Below are positions 42,353 through 50,594 of a stretch of DNA of 50,594 bases, piece by piece. Source of the DNA: Enterobacterales bacterium. Its GTDB lineage: Bacteria; Pseudomonadota; Gammaproteobacteria; Enterobacterales; Enterobacteriaceae. Under the pieces are notes generated by a model, which was not told the DNA's origin, made no database searches, and saw only the letters and a program-made list of their open reading frames with translations. The position numbers and the translations under genes are program-made. The stretch spans positions 1 to 50,594 of the forward strand of contig JAATFX010000022.1 of NCBI GenBank assembly GCA_015654925.1, in the 5' to 3' direction. The first letter of the stretch is position 1. Each line of letters starts with the position of its first letter.

Positions 42353-42385
42353 ATAGTTGACTAAATTAGTCAGGAATGGCAGACT
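42353..42385 (+). promoter_or_regulatory. iscR promoter with type 1 IscR site
   Basis: ATAGTTGACTAAATTAGTCAGGAAT (42353-42377, key halves GACT and AGTC) fits the type 1 IscR motif very well. It overlaps a TTGACT -35 element (42357-42362). The expected -10 is CAGACT at 42380-42385. [2Fe-2S]-IscR should repress here. Confidence 0.8.
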
Positions 42386-42418
42386 TTTGGCATATTTCAC
42401 CCATCGGGACACATCATC

Positions 42419-42913
42419 ATGAGACTCACTTCCAAAGGCCGCTATGCGGTAACCGCTATGCTGGACGTTGCTTTGCATTCCAATGACGGCCCCGTGCCGC
42501 TGGCGGAAATTTCCGAGCGCCAGGGCATTTCCCTTTCCTATCTTGAGCAACTGTTTTCCCGTTTACGGAAAAACGAACTGGTTGCCAGCGTCCGCGGTCC
42601 TGGCGGCGGTTATTTGCTGGGTAAGGCCGCCGATCAAATCGCCGTCGGCGCTATTATCACCGCCGTTGATGAATCCGTCGACGCCACCCGCTGCCAGGGT
42701 AAAGAAGGCTGCCAAAACGGCGATCGCTGCCTCACGCATACCCTGTGGCGCGATCTCAGCGTGCGCATCAGCGATTTTCTGAATAATATTTCCCTGGCCG
42801 AGCTGGTGAATAACGAAGAGATCCTGGACGTCGCCGACCGGCAGAACAATGAAATCCGCCGTACCGCCAACGGCCGGGTGCAAGAAACCATTAACGTTAA
42901 TCTGCGCGCATAA
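42419..42913 (+). CDS. iscR: Iron-sulfur cluster regulator IscR
   Basis: Rrf2-family repressor that senses Fe-S status through its own [2Fe-2S] cluster. It has 164 residues. The N-terminal winged helix begins [20 protein letters not shown]. The cluster ligands are the three Cys and following His in [17 protein letters not shown], all present. A type 1 operator lies upstream. In known relatives it autoregulates iscRSUA-hscBA-fdx. Here only iscS follows, so its cluster must be filled by another assembly system such as SUF. Confidence 0.97.
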   Translation: MRLTSKGRYAVTAMLDVALHSNDGPVPLAEISERQGISLSYLEQLFSRLRKNELVASVRGPGGGYLLGKAADQIAVGAIITAVDESVDATRCQGKEGCQNGDRCLTHTLWRDLSVRISDFLNNISLAELVNNEEILDVADRQNNEIRRTANGRVQETINVNLRA

Positions 42914-42964
42914 GCAGAAATACGGCGACTGTTGCATTGGCAGTCTTTCAGGGGCATATGAGCA

Positions 42965-44179
42965 ATGAAATTACCGATCTATCTGGACTATTCAGCCACC
43001 ACGCCCGCCGATCCGCGGGTCGCTGAAAAAATGATGCAATGTTTAACCCTGGACGGTATTTTCGGCAATCCGGCTTCCCGCTCCCACCGTTTTGGCTGGC
43101 AGGCGGAAGAGGCGGTGGATATCGCACGTAATCAAATCGCAGAATTGGTGGGTGCCGATCCGCGCGAAATCGTGTTTACCTCCGGCGCCACGGAATCGGA
43201 TAACCTGGCCATAAAAGGCGCGGCCCAGTTCAATCGGGACAAAGGCCGGCATATCATTACCAGCCAGACAGAACATAAAGCCGTACTGGATACCTGCGCC
43301 CAATTGGAGCGGGAAGGGTTCGACGTGACCTATCTGGTGCCGCAGCGCAACGGTATTATTGAATTATCGCAGTTGGAGCACGCCCTGCGCGCCGACACCA
43401 TCCTGGTCTCGATCATGCACGTGAACAATGAAATCGGCGTGATACAGGATATTGCGGCCATGGGCGAATGGTGTCGCGGCCGCGGGATTATTTTCCATGT
43501 GGATGCCACCCAAAGCGTGGGCAAGCTCCCTATCGACCTGGCGCAATTAAAGGTTGATTTAATGTCGTTCTCCGGCCATAAAATTTATGGGCCGAAGGGC
43601 ATCGGCGCGTTATATGTCAGCCGCAAACCCCGGGTGCGCATCGATGCGCAAATGCATGGCGGCGGCCACGAGCGCGGCATGCGTTCAGGTACCCTGCCGG
43701 TACACCAGATTGTGGGCATGGGCGAAGCCTACCGTATCGCCAAAGCGGAAATGGCCGCCGAGTCGCCCCGCCTGCTCGCGCTGCGCGACCGACTGTGGGC
43801 GGGCCTCAAGGATATAGAAGAGGTCTATCTTAACGGTTGCCTGGAGCGGGGCGCCCCGAATATCCTCAACGTGAGTTTTAATTTTGTGGAAGGCGAATCC
43901 CTGATCATGGCGTTAAAGGATTTGGCGGTGTCTTCCGGCTCGGCCTGTACTTCCGCCAGCCTGGAGCCGTCATATGTCCTGCGCGCCCTCGGTGTGGAAG
44001 ACGAATTGGCGCATAGCTCCATTCGTTTTTCCCTGGGGCGTTATACCACCGCCGAGGAAATCGATTATGCCATCGGTCTGGTGCGCCAGTCCATCGGCCG
44101 CCTGCGCGAACTCTCCCCCGAGTGGGCCTCGTTTAAACAGGGCGCTGCCAGCCACGGCGGCATTGCCATGCGGTCCTGA
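42965..44179 (+). CDS. iscS: Cysteine desulfurase IscS, altered C-terminus
   Basis: PLP enzyme that takes sulfur from cysteine for Fe-S clusters, tRNA thiolation and thiamine. It has 404 residues, as in E. coli. The PLP Lys lies in [12 protein letters not shown], and the sulfur-carrying Cys loop is [14 protein letters not shown]. The protein matches IscS up to FKQG near residue 393. It then ends [11 protein letters not shown] instead of the usual tail ending in EWAHH. The last codons lie in a 14-base direct repeat. No iscU, iscA, hscB, hscA, fdx or iscX follows. The new tail probably formed at a deletion junction. Confidence 0.95.
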   Translation: MKLPIYLDYSATTPADPRVAEKMMQCLTLDGIFGNPASRSHRFGWQAEEAVDIARNQIAELVGADPREIVFTSGATESDNLAIKGAAQFNRDKGRHIITSQTEHKAVLDTCAQLEREGFDVTYLVPQRNGIIELSQLEHALRADTILVSIMHVNNEIGVIQDIAAMGEWCRGRGIIFHVDATQSVGKLPIDLAQLKVDLMSFSGHKIYGPKGIGALYVSRKPRVRIDAQMHGGGHERGMRSGTLPVHQIVGMGEAYRIAKAEMAAESPRLLALRDRLWAGLKDIEEVYLNGCLERGAPNILNVSFNFVEGESLIMALKDLAVSSGSACTSASLEPSYVLRALGVEDELAHSSIRFSLGRYTTAEEIDYAIGLVRQSIGRLRELSPEWASFKQGAASHGGIAMRS

Positions 44180-44201
44180 ATCAGTCCTGCGGTCCTGAAT
44201 C
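44169..44201 (+). repeat. 14-bp direct repeat at the iscS stop
   Basis: TGCGGTCCTGAATC occurs at 44169-44182 and again at 44188-44201, a 19-base period. The first copy contains the last codons and stop of iscS. It may mark the scar of the deletion that removed iscU to iscX. Confidence 0.75.
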
Positions 44202-44456
44202 CCGTATGCCCTGCGGCGCCGCACTCCCGGCGCGACACACTATAATCAGCCCATTTCCGACCGTGGCGCCGCGTTATTTCAAGCCGCGCCGATGAACGCT
44301 TCCCTGTCATCCTGTTGTCATCCTCCTTGGCGACTATGCTGGGTCCGGCATGCAGGGACGAGAGAAAAAAACCTGGCGGGGAGGCCGCCAGTCTGGTTAG
44401 ATGTGCGCAAGATGGCGCTACATGGCACTAAACACAACAATTATCGGAGCCAGGTT
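44180..44456. other. Shortened iscS-pepB spacer
   Basis: In E. coli, iscU, iscA, hscB, hscA, fdx and iscX (about 4 kb) occupy this place. Here only about 280 bases remain, and no piece of those genes was recognised. A TATAAT element near 44240 could act as a promoter for pepB. Confidence 0.7.
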
Positions 44457-45755
44457 ATGACAACCGAAGCGATGCTGGTCATGTTATCCACGGTACCAGC
44501 CGACGCCCGCTGGGGCGAAAAAGCGCTGGTAAGCGCTAACGAAAGCGGTATGACGATTCATCTGACCGGCGAGAACCGCCTGGTGGATATTCAGCGCGCC
44601 GCCCGCAAGATTGACGGGCAAGGCGTTAAACATGTCCGCCTGGAAGGCGAAGGCTGGGATCTGGAAAGCTGCTGGTCTTTTTGGCAGGGTTATCGCGGTC
44701 CTAAAGGGCAGCGCGACGTCGTATGGCCCGACCTGGCCGCCGAGGCGCGCCGGGAGCTGGACAGCCGGCTGAAAATTATCGATTGGGTGCGCCACACCAT
44801 TAATACGCCGGCCGAAGAGCTTGGTCCCGAGCAACTGGCGCAGCGTGCGGTGGATATGATGTGTTTCGTCGCCTGCGATGCGGTGAAATACCGTATCACC
44901 AAGGCCGAGGATTTGCGTGACAACAACTATATGGGCATTCATACCGTGGGCCGCGGTTCCGATCGGCAGCCGGTACTATTGTCCCTGGATTACAATCCCA
45001 GCGGCAATCCGGATGAACCGGTGCTGGCCTGTCTGGTGGGCAAAGGCATTACCTTTGATACCGGCGGCTATAGCCTCAAAGGCAGCAGCAATATGGATTC
45101 GATGAAATCCGATATGGGCGGCGCGGCGCTGGTTACCGGCGCGCTGGCGCTGGCCATCGCCCGTGGCCTGACCAAACGCGTGCGCCTTTATCTGTGCTGC
45201 GCCGACAATATGGTGAGCGGCAATGCCTTCAAATTGGGGGATATCATCCGCTATCGTAACGGTAAAAGCGTTGAAGTCATGAATACCGACGCCGAAGGTC
45301 GCCTGGTGCTGGCGGACGGGCTGATCGACGCCTCGGCGAAAAACCCGCGGATTATCATCGACTGCGCCACGCTGACCGGCGCCGCCAAAACCGCGCTGGG
45401 TAATGATTACCATGCTCTGCTAAGCTTTGACGATGCGCTGGCGCAATCATTGCTCGACAGCGCCGCCCAGGAAAACGAACCGTTCTGGCGTCTGCCCCTG
45501 GCGGAGTTTCATCGCGCCCAGCTACCGTCCAACTTCGCCGATTTAAGCAATATGGCGGGCGGGGCTTATACCGCAGGGGCCAGCACCGCGGCGGGATTCC
45601 TATCGCATTTCGTTGAGAATTACCGCCAGGGCTGGCTGCATATCGACTGCTCCGCCACCTATCGCAAGAGCGCGGTGGATCAATGGTCGGCGGGCGCGAC
45701 CGGGTTGGGCGTGCGTGCGCTGGCCAACCTGTTGTTGGCCCAGGCGGCCGGGTAA
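44457..45755 (+). CDS. pepB: Peptidase B (M17 leucyl aminopeptidase)
   Basis: Cytosolic metallo-aminopeptidase of the M17 family. With the start [23 protein letters not shown] it is 432 residues, against 427 in E. coli. Metal and catalytic motifs are [14 protein letters not shown] and the family signature [13 protein letters not shown]. The start has a GGAG ribosome site; the longer upstream frame is not PepB-like. It normally sits after iscX but here follows iscS, with sseB next. Confidence 0.96.
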   Translation: MTTEAMLVMLSTVPADARWGEKALVSANESGMTIHLTGENRLVDIQRAARKIDGQGVKHVRLEGEGWDLESCWSFWQGYRGPKGQRDVVWPDLAAEARRELDSRLKIIDWVRHTINTPAEELGPEQLAQRAVDMMCFVACDAVKYRITKAEDLRDNNYMGIHTVGRGSDRQPVLLSLDYNPSGNPDEPVLACLVGKGITFDTGGYSLKGSSNMDSMKSDMGGAALVTGALALAIARGLTKRVRLYLCCADNMVSGNAFKLGDIIRYRNGKSVEVMNTDAEGRLVLADGLIDASAKNPRIIIDCATLTGAAKTALGNDYHALLSFDDALAQSLLDSAAQENEPFWRLPLAEFHRAQLPSNFADLSNMAGGAYTAGASTAAGFLSHFVENYRQGWLHIDCSATYRKSAVDQWSAGATGLGVRALANLLLAQAAG

Positions 45756-45784
45756 TGTAGCGTTGGCGATAGCAGGAAACAGTC

Positions 45785-46591
45785 ATGAGTACACCAGAAG
45801 GTAATGCGCTGGAGCAGGCGCTGCGGCTCGCGGCCAATGAACCGGCCCATCGTCCCGCGTTTTTTAATTTATTGCTCGATTCCACGGTCTATGTGCTGGG
45901 AGATGCGGGCGATGGCTGGATCGCAGGGGCCGCCCGCCACGATAGTGAACAGCCGGTCAATTTGCAGCATTGGGAAAAACCCGACGGTACCAGCACGATC
46001 CCGTTTTTTACCTCGTTGGAGGCGTTGCAGCGGGCACAGCGGCAGGGCGACTATCGGCCGCAGCCGTTCCTGGCGCTGCCGACCCGTACGCTGTTCGCCA
46101 TGACCGCCGGCGCGGAGCTGTTTCTGAATCCGAAGCTGCCTTACGGCAAGGAGTTTGGCCCGGACGAGATTGCCGCCCTGATGATGAATGAGGGGGATGC
46201 GTTAACCGAGCGCGAGATCCTTGAGGGTGAAATGCGTATTACCCTGAGCGATACGCAGGAAAAACCCGCGCAAATGATCGACTCCCTGACGCGGCTGTTC
46301 GCCGATGTCAAGCAGGTGCGCCGGGCGTTTATCGTGCAGGTGCGCGACGACCCGCGGGAAGATCCGCATTGGCTGATAGGCCTGGAGTGCGAAGGTAATG
46401 AAGAGGCCGCCATCCAGGCGGTGGGCCGAGTCGCCACCGACACCGCCCCGGATGAACAGCCGGTGGATATTTGCCTGGTGGGCGAGGACGGGGCGGGTAT
46501 CAGCCACTATTTTATCCACCATATTACGCCGTTTTACGTGCGTAAATGGGGCAGTTGGCTGCGCAGCCTGCACGATAACGCGCCCCACTGA
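45785..46591 (+). CDS. sseB: SseB family protein (enhanced serine sensitivity)
   Basis: Homologue of E. coli SseB, named from a serine-sensitivity phenotype when overproduced; the molecular function is unknown. It has 268 residues, against 258. The N-terminal SseB domain includes PFFTSLEALQRAQ and FLALPTRTLFAMTAGAELFLNPKLPYGKEF-type sequence. The C-terminal domain holds DVKQVRRAFIVQV and ISHYFIHHITPFY. It follows pepB after 29 bases and is convergent with sseA. Confidence 0.92.
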   Translation: MSTPEGNALEQALRLAANEPAHRPAFFNLLLDSTVYVLGDAGDGWIAGAARHDSEQPVNLQHWEKPDGTSTIPFFTSLEALQRAQRQGDYRPQPFLALPTRTLFAMTAGAELFLNPKLPYGKEFGPDEIAALMMNEGDALTEREILEGEMRITLSDTQEKPAQMIDSLTRLFADVKQVRRAFIVQVRDDPREDPHWLIGLECEGNEEAAIQAVGRVATDTAPDEQPVDICLVGEDGAGISHYFIHHITPFYVRKWGSWLRSLHDNAPH

Positions 46592-46657
46592 CCAAGCCGG
46601 CCGCGCCGGCCGCAACGCAACATCCCGCGGCCGGCGCCAATAACCCTCCCAGCCGTG

Positions 46658-47512
46658 TCAGCGCGCCGCGCCGCCCTCAATGCGGAGGTCATCCCTGGCG
46701 CCCCATTCACTCCAGGACCCGTCATAAAGCGCCACGTCCGTTACCCCCAGCGCGCTCAAGGCCAGCACCACGACCGCCGCCGTCACCCCGGAACCGCAAC
46801 TGGCCACCAGCGGCCGGCGCCGGTCCACTCCCGCCTTATCCAACAGTGCCGCCAGTTCATCATTTGGTTTTAGCTGCCCGTCGCGCACCAAATCGCTCCA
46901 GGGCAGATTCACGCTGCCGGGAATATGTCCGCGATGCAGACCGGGGCGGGGTTCCGGCGCTTCGCCGCTGAACCGGGCCGCCGGTCGCGCATCGATAATT
47001 TGCGCCGAATGCCCGGCGATAATCCCGCCGATCGCGGTTAAATCCCTGACCCGGGCGGTGTCAAACCGTCCCTGGAAGTGCTCGGGCGCCGGACTGACCG
47101 GCCCTTGGGACAGCGGCAGCCCCTCCCGCTGCCAGCCCGCCAGCCCGCCGGCCAGGATCGATACCTGCCGCACCCCGGCGATGGATAACATCCACCATGC
47201 CCTGGGGGCGGAAAACAGCGTTCCTTCATCATAAATCACCAGATGCTGCCGTTCGGTGATGCCCAATTCCCCCATGGCGCGGGCGAAATCCTCCGGCGCG
47301 GGCAGCATATGCGGCAGGGCCGTGCCGCGATCGGACAGCTCTTCCACGTCAAAAAACACCGCCTGCGGCAGATGCCCGGCCAGATACTCCAGCTTGATAT
47401 CGCGCGGCCCCTGATAACCGGGCGGCAGCATGCGCGCGTCGATAACGCGCACCAGCGGATCGGCCAAATGGGCCTGCAGCCAGCGGGGGGACACAAACAG
47501 GGATGTCGTCAT
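46658..47512 (-). CDS. sseA: 3-mercaptopyruvate sulfurtransferase SseA
   Basis: Two-domain rhodanese that transfers sulfur from 3-mercaptopyruvate to thiols or cyanide. With the start MTTSLFVSPRWLQAHLAD it is 284 residues, against 281. The N-terminal inactive rhodanese domain includes VIYDEGTLFSAPRAWWML. The C-terminal domain carries the active Cys in the CGSGVTA loop, the mercaptopyruvate-specific signature. A GGAG ribosome site supports the start; the 20 extra codons upstream are rejected. Confidence 0.95.
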   Translation of the reverse strand: MTTSLFVSPRWLQAHLADPLVRVIDARMLPPGYQGPRDIKLEYLAGHLPQAVFFDVEELSDRGTALPHMLPAPEDFARAMGELGITERQHLVIYDEGTLFSAPRAWWMLSIAGVRQVSILAGGLAGWQREGLPLSQGPVSPAPEHFQGRFDTARVRDLTAIGGIIAGHSAQIIDARPAARFSGEAPEPRPGLHRGHIPGSVNLPWSDLVRDGQLKPNDELAALLDKAGVDRRRPLVASCGSGVTAAVVVLALSALGVTDVALYDGSWSEWGARDDLRIEGGAAR

Positions 47513-47868
47513 GGCAAGACTCCGGTAATCCGGCCGGGCGGTCGCAGCGCCGGCGGGGATGAACATAAACACCCATTGTCGGGGATTTTCCGCACCTCGA
47601 CAAGCGGATCGCGAGCGTGCGCCGCCGGCGCTGAAAATCTTGGCGAAATGATGCCTTACGCGCGTTATCGGGGTAAATTTAATGTTAACGTCTGGCGCGC
47701 AAAAACCGGATTTGCCAAGGGCTTAGCGCCGATTCGGGCAGGCAAGGATTATTTTAACCGGTTGCCTGCTATTTGCGCTGGCATAAAAATAATTTTTATG
47801 GAAAATAGAATAGCCCCTTGAAAAGTAGGGAATAAGCTAAATTTTTTTTAACTAAATGTTGCGTTTCT
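47513..47868. other. sseA-ndk spacer where yfhM and pbpC are missing
   Basis: In E. coli the large alpha-2-macroglobulin gene yfhM and penicillin-binding-protein gene pbpC lie between sseA and ndk. Here only about 460 bases separate them, and no remnant of either was recognised. The region becomes AT-rich after about 47780. Confidence 0.6.
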
Positions 47869-47899
47869 GATAGGCAAGCGCCTATCCAATCCCTATAAT
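47869..47899 (+). promoter_or_regulatory. ndk promoter with palindromic operator candidate
   Basis: A TATAAT -10 lies at 47894-47899. The perfect dyad GATAGGC-AAGC-GCCTATC (47869-47886) covers the position where the -35 should be, and no good -35 is present. This suggests an activator or repressor site for an unidentified regulator. Confidence 0.5.
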
Positions 47900-47972
47900 C
47901 TGCGCCACTTAAACCGGCCGGCATAACAACCGATTAACCCGGCCCCCATTGCTGTGTAACATAGAGGTCATA

Positions 47973-48404
47973 ATGACGATAGAACGTACTTTATCCATTT
48001 TAAAACCCAATGCGGTGGCAAAGAATGCCATTGGCGCAATTTATACCCGTTTTGAAAGCGCCGGATTTACCATTGTTGCTGCCAAAATGTTGCAACTCAC
48101 CCGCGAACAGGCTGAAGGTTTTTATGCCGAGCACAAGGGCAAGCCTTTCTTTGATGGACTGGTAGGTTTTATGATCTCCGGGCCGGTAATGGTTCAGGTC
48201 TTGGAAAGCGAAAACGCCGTGCACCGCAACCGCGATATCATGGGCGCGACCAACCCCGCCAACGCGCTGGCCGGTACCCTGCGCGCCGATTATGCCGACA
48301 GTTTCACCGAGAACGCGGTGCATGGCTCCGACGCGGTGGAATCTGCCGAGCGGGAGATCGCTTATTTCTTCAGCACTGATGAAATTTGCCCGCGTACCCG
48401 TTAA
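47973..48404 (+). CDS. ndk: Nucleoside diphosphate kinase
   Basis: Balances nucleoside triphosphate pools by transferring phosphate between NTPs and NDPs. It has 143 residues, as in E. coli, starting [15 protein letters not shown]. The phospho-His lies in [16 protein letters not shown] (His117). It has its own promoter and terminator. Confidence 0.97.
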   Translation: MTIERTLSILKPNAVAKNAIGAIYTRFESAGFTIVAAKMLQLTREQAEGFYAEHKGKPFFDGLVGFMISGPVMVQVLESENAVHRNRDIMGATNPANALAGTLRADYADSFTENAVHGSDAVESAEREIAYFFSTDEICPRTR

Positions 48405-48484
48405 TGGCCGCCGCATAATCGATAAAAAAGCCGGGCTTGTGCTTTTAAGCCGCGCGGCTCTGCGCTAAAATCTATCCCCAATGC

Positions 48485-48532
48485 GCCCCGGATGAGAGCC
48501 AATCCGCACTCCGCCGGGGCATTTCTTTATCT
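48485..48532 (+). terminator. Probable ndk terminator
   Basis: GCCCCGG (48485-48491) pairs with CCGGGGC (48514-48520) around a 22-base loop. It is followed by the T-rich ATTTCTTTATCTTTT. Confidence 0.6.
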
Positions 48533-48573
48533 TTTCCACGCCATAACGTGTAATAACGAGGCATTCTTACATT

Positions 48574-49761
48574 ATGTCAGATCCATTAATCCCTGACGTG
48601 CTCTTAGCAGCGCCGTCCGTTTCGGCTACCGCCGACTCCGTGCCCGCCAGCCAAAAACTGAATCTTCTGGACATGAATCGCCAGCAGATGCGTGAGTTTT
48701 TCGCCGGCCTGGGTGAGAAGCCTTTTCGTGCCGATCAGGTCATGAAATGGATGTATCACTACTGCTGCGATGATTTCGATCAGATGACGGATATCAATAA
48801 GCATCTGCGCGCCAAGCTCAAGGACCTGACCGAAATCCGCGCGCCGGAAGTGGCCAGCGAACAGCGCTCCACCGACGGTACCATCAAATGGGCGATCCAG
48901 GTCGGCGGCCAGCAGGTTGAAACCGTTTATATCCCGGAAGAAGACCGCGCCACCCTGTGCGTGTCGTCCCAGGTGGGCTGCGCCCTGCAATGCACTTTTT
49001 GCTCCACGGGCCAGCAAGGGTTCAACCGCAACCTGCGGGTGTCGGAAATTATCGGCCAGGTCTGGCGCGCCGCCAAGATTATCGGCGCCGTCGGGGTCAC
49101 CGGCCAGCGGCCCATAACCAACGTCGTCATGATGGGCATGGGCGAGCCGTTGCTCAACCTCAACAATGTGGTGCCGGCCATGGAAATCATGCTGGACGAT
49201 TTTGGCTTCGGCCTGTCCAAGCGCCGCGTGACGTTATCCACGTCGGGGGTGGTGCCGGCGCTCGACAAGCTGGGTGAAATGATCGACGTGGCGCTGGCCA
49301 TCTCACTGCATGCCCCTACCGATGCCATTCGTGATGAAATCGTCCCCATCAATAAGAAATATAATATTGAAACTTTCTTGAGTTCGGTACGGCGGTATCT
49401 GGATAAATCCAATGCCAACCAGGGGAGGGTGACGGTGGAATACGTCATGCTGGATCATATCAACGACGGCACCGAGCACGCCCATCAACTGGCGGAGTGC
49501 CTGAAAGACACGCCGTGTAAAATCAACCTCATTCCCTGGAATCCCTTCCCGGGGGCGCCTTACGGCCGCAGCTCCAACAGCCGCGTCGATCGTTTTTCCA
49601 AGGTGCTGATGGACTATGGTTTTACCACTATCGTGCGTAAGACTCGCGGCGATGATATCGATGCGGCCTGCGGCCAGCTGGCCGGCGACGTGATCGATCG
49701 CACCAAAAGAACGCTGCGCAAGCGCCAGGCCGGCGAGGCCATCGAGGTCAAAGCCGTCTGA
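48574..49761 (+). CDS. rlmN: Dual-specificity RNA methyltransferase RlmN
   Basis: Radical-SAM enzyme that methylates C2 of A2503 in 23S rRNA and A37 of several tRNAs. It has 395 residues, against 384 in E. coli; the extra residues are in the N-terminal leader. The [4Fe-4S] motif is CALQCTFCS. The SAM-binding GMGEPLLN and the resolving Cys in [11 protein letters not shown] are present. It is an Fe-S enzyme, so it depends on the cell's remaining cluster assembly pathway. Confidence 0.97.
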   Translation: MSDPLIPDVLLAAPSVSATADSVPASQKLNLLDMNRQQMREFFAGLGEKPFRADQVMKWMYHYCCDDFDQMTDINKHLRAKLKDLTEIRAPEVASEQRSTDGTIKWAIQVGGQQVETVYIPEEDRATLCVSSQVGCALQCTFCSTGQQGFNRNLRVSEIIGQVWRAAKIIGAVGVTGQRPITNVVMMGMGEPLLNLNNVVPAMEIMLDDFGFGLSKRRVTLSTSGVVPALDKLGEMIDVALAISLHAPTDAIRDEIVPINKKYNIETFLSSVRRYLDKSNANQGRVTVEYVMLDHINDGTEHAHQLAECLKDTPCKINLIPWNPFPGAPYGRSSNSRVDRFSKVLMDYGFTTIVRKTRGDDIDAACGQLAGDVIDRTKRTLRKRQAGEAIEVKAV

Positions 49762-49838
49762 CGGCGAACACCGGTCGCGACGGCGGGCAGGGAAGGGTTA
49801 TAATTAACGATAACTGCATAGGGTAAACGGGAACAGGC

Positions 49839-50594
49839 ATGACGCTGAGTCGGTTAAATGGAATCGCGGTAGTCTTGGTAATGACTTTCTTGTACGGATG
49901 CGCGGGGGACAAACCGCAAACCGATGTTTCCTCCCAGTCGGCGCAAACGCGCCTGCAGTTGGGCATGGAGTACCTGGCTGCCAATAATCTGGACGCGGCG
50001 CGGAAAAATCTCGACCTGGCGGTCAAAGGCGCGCCGGACGATTATCATACGCAGTTGGGCATGGCGCTGTATGAACAGCGGGTCGGCGAGAACGCCGCGG
50101 CGGAGAAGCGATATCGCCTGGCGCTGAAACTGGCGCCGCAAAACGGCACGGTTCTGAATAATTACGGTGCGTTTTTATGTAGTTTAGGGCAGTATGTACC
50201 GGCACAACAACAGTTTGCCGCCGCGGCCCAGGCAGCGGATTATGGTCTGGTTGCCGATAGCCTGGAAAATGCCGGTTATTGTTTTTACAAAGCCGGTCAA
50301 AACGATGAAGCGCGGACGTTACTCAGTCGTGCGTTAAAATACGATCCGGAAAAAGGCGTGGCTTTGCTGGCGGAAGCCGACCGGCAATTTAGTGAAGGGA
50401 AAGGCGACAAAGCACAACTATTATTGGATGTTTATCAGCATATACTTCCGGCAAGCGCTGAAAGTTTATGGTTACAGATTCGTTTCGCTGCGTTAGCGGG
50501 ACGCCAGAATGACGTAAAACGTTATGGCGCACGGCTTGCGCGAAGTTTTCCACAATCTAAACAGTACCAGCAGTTCCTAGCTAATGAATACTGA
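49839..50594 (+). CDS. pilW: Type IV pilus biogenesis/stability lipoprotein PilW (PilF)
   Basis: Tetratricopeptide-repeat lipoprotein of the PilW/PilF family, which elsewhere helps the PilQ secretin assemble. It has 251 residues and is complete, the stop being the last three bases of the window. The signal peptide ends in the lipobox FLYGCAG. TPR repeats from about residue 36 to 180 include LGMEYLAANNLDAARKNLDLAV and NYGAFLCSLGQYVPAQQQF. A TATAAT element lies at 49799-49804. The gene lies between rlmN and the usual rodZ position in several Enterobacterales but is absent in E. coli K-12. No other pilus gene is in the window. Confidence 0.88.
   Translation: MTLSRLNGIAVVLVMTFLYGCAGDKPQTDVSSQSAQTRLQLGMEYLAANNLDAARKNLDLAVKGAPDDYHTQLGMALYEQRVGENAAAEKRYRLALKLAPQNGTVLNNYGAFLCSLGQYVPAQQQFAAAAQAADYGLVADSLENAGYCFYKAGQNDEARTLLSRALKYDPEKGVALLAEADRQFSEGKGDKAQLLLDVYQHILPASAESLWLQIRFAALAGRQNDVKRYGARLARSFPQSKQYQQFLANEY

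Overview
The window looks like chromosomal core sequence of a GC-rich (roughly 55-57% G+C by eye) member of the Enterobacterales. Gene order and protein sequence follow the Escherichia coli region around rpoE, purL, glyA and isc. Several features point to the Sodalis/Bruguierivoracaceae neighbourhood: GrpE and GrcA variants, a pilW gene after rlmN, and the loss of several normally conserved blocks. That placement is an inference from memory of the families; no search was run.

Layout. 1-5540: the start of bamE, SOS-controlled recN, nadK, heat-shock grpE, ung, and FNR-controlled grcA. 5550-9640: srmB, trmN6, nadB. 9950-18870: the envelope-stress operon (rseD leader, rpoE, rseA, rseB, rseC), then lepA-lepB-rnc-era-recO and acpS, with pdxJ reduced to a 24-codon stub. 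18870-25100: yfhL, an AT-rich two-gene toxin/immunity-like cassette, the RpiR-type regulator yfhH divergent from murQ, pgpC, tadA, mltF. 25250-33910: PurR-controlled purL, then the GlmY sRNA with GlrR, IHF and sigma-54 sites, followed by the kinase/lipoprotein/regulator genes glrK-qseG-glrR that control it, and glnB. 34050-36820: PurR-controlled glyA and csiE. 37258-40265: three AT-rich tandem genes for leaderless, invasin-type Ig-like (Big_1-like) proteins with no counterpart in the syntenic region. 40618-50594: suhB, trmJ, iscR, iscS (with no iscU, iscA, hscB, hscA, fdx or iscX after it), pepB, sseB, sseA, ndk, rlmN, pilW.

How the parts work together. Much of the window is stress and housekeeping control: sigma-E and its anti-sigma chain, the GlrK/GlrR-GlmY branch of amino-sugar control, nitrogen signalling through PII, MurNAc-6-P recycling, and IscR-controlled sulfur mobilisation. 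The interesting parts are where this backbone is broken or added to. These are the truncated isc operon, which leaves a desulfurase and regulator without scaffold or chaperones; the orphan bacteriocin-like toxin cassette, whose immunity reading frame is split at an A6 tract; and the Ig-like operon, whose three products have no visible export signal, anchor or transporter.

No tRNA, rRNA, insertion sequence, CRISPR array or prophage was seen.
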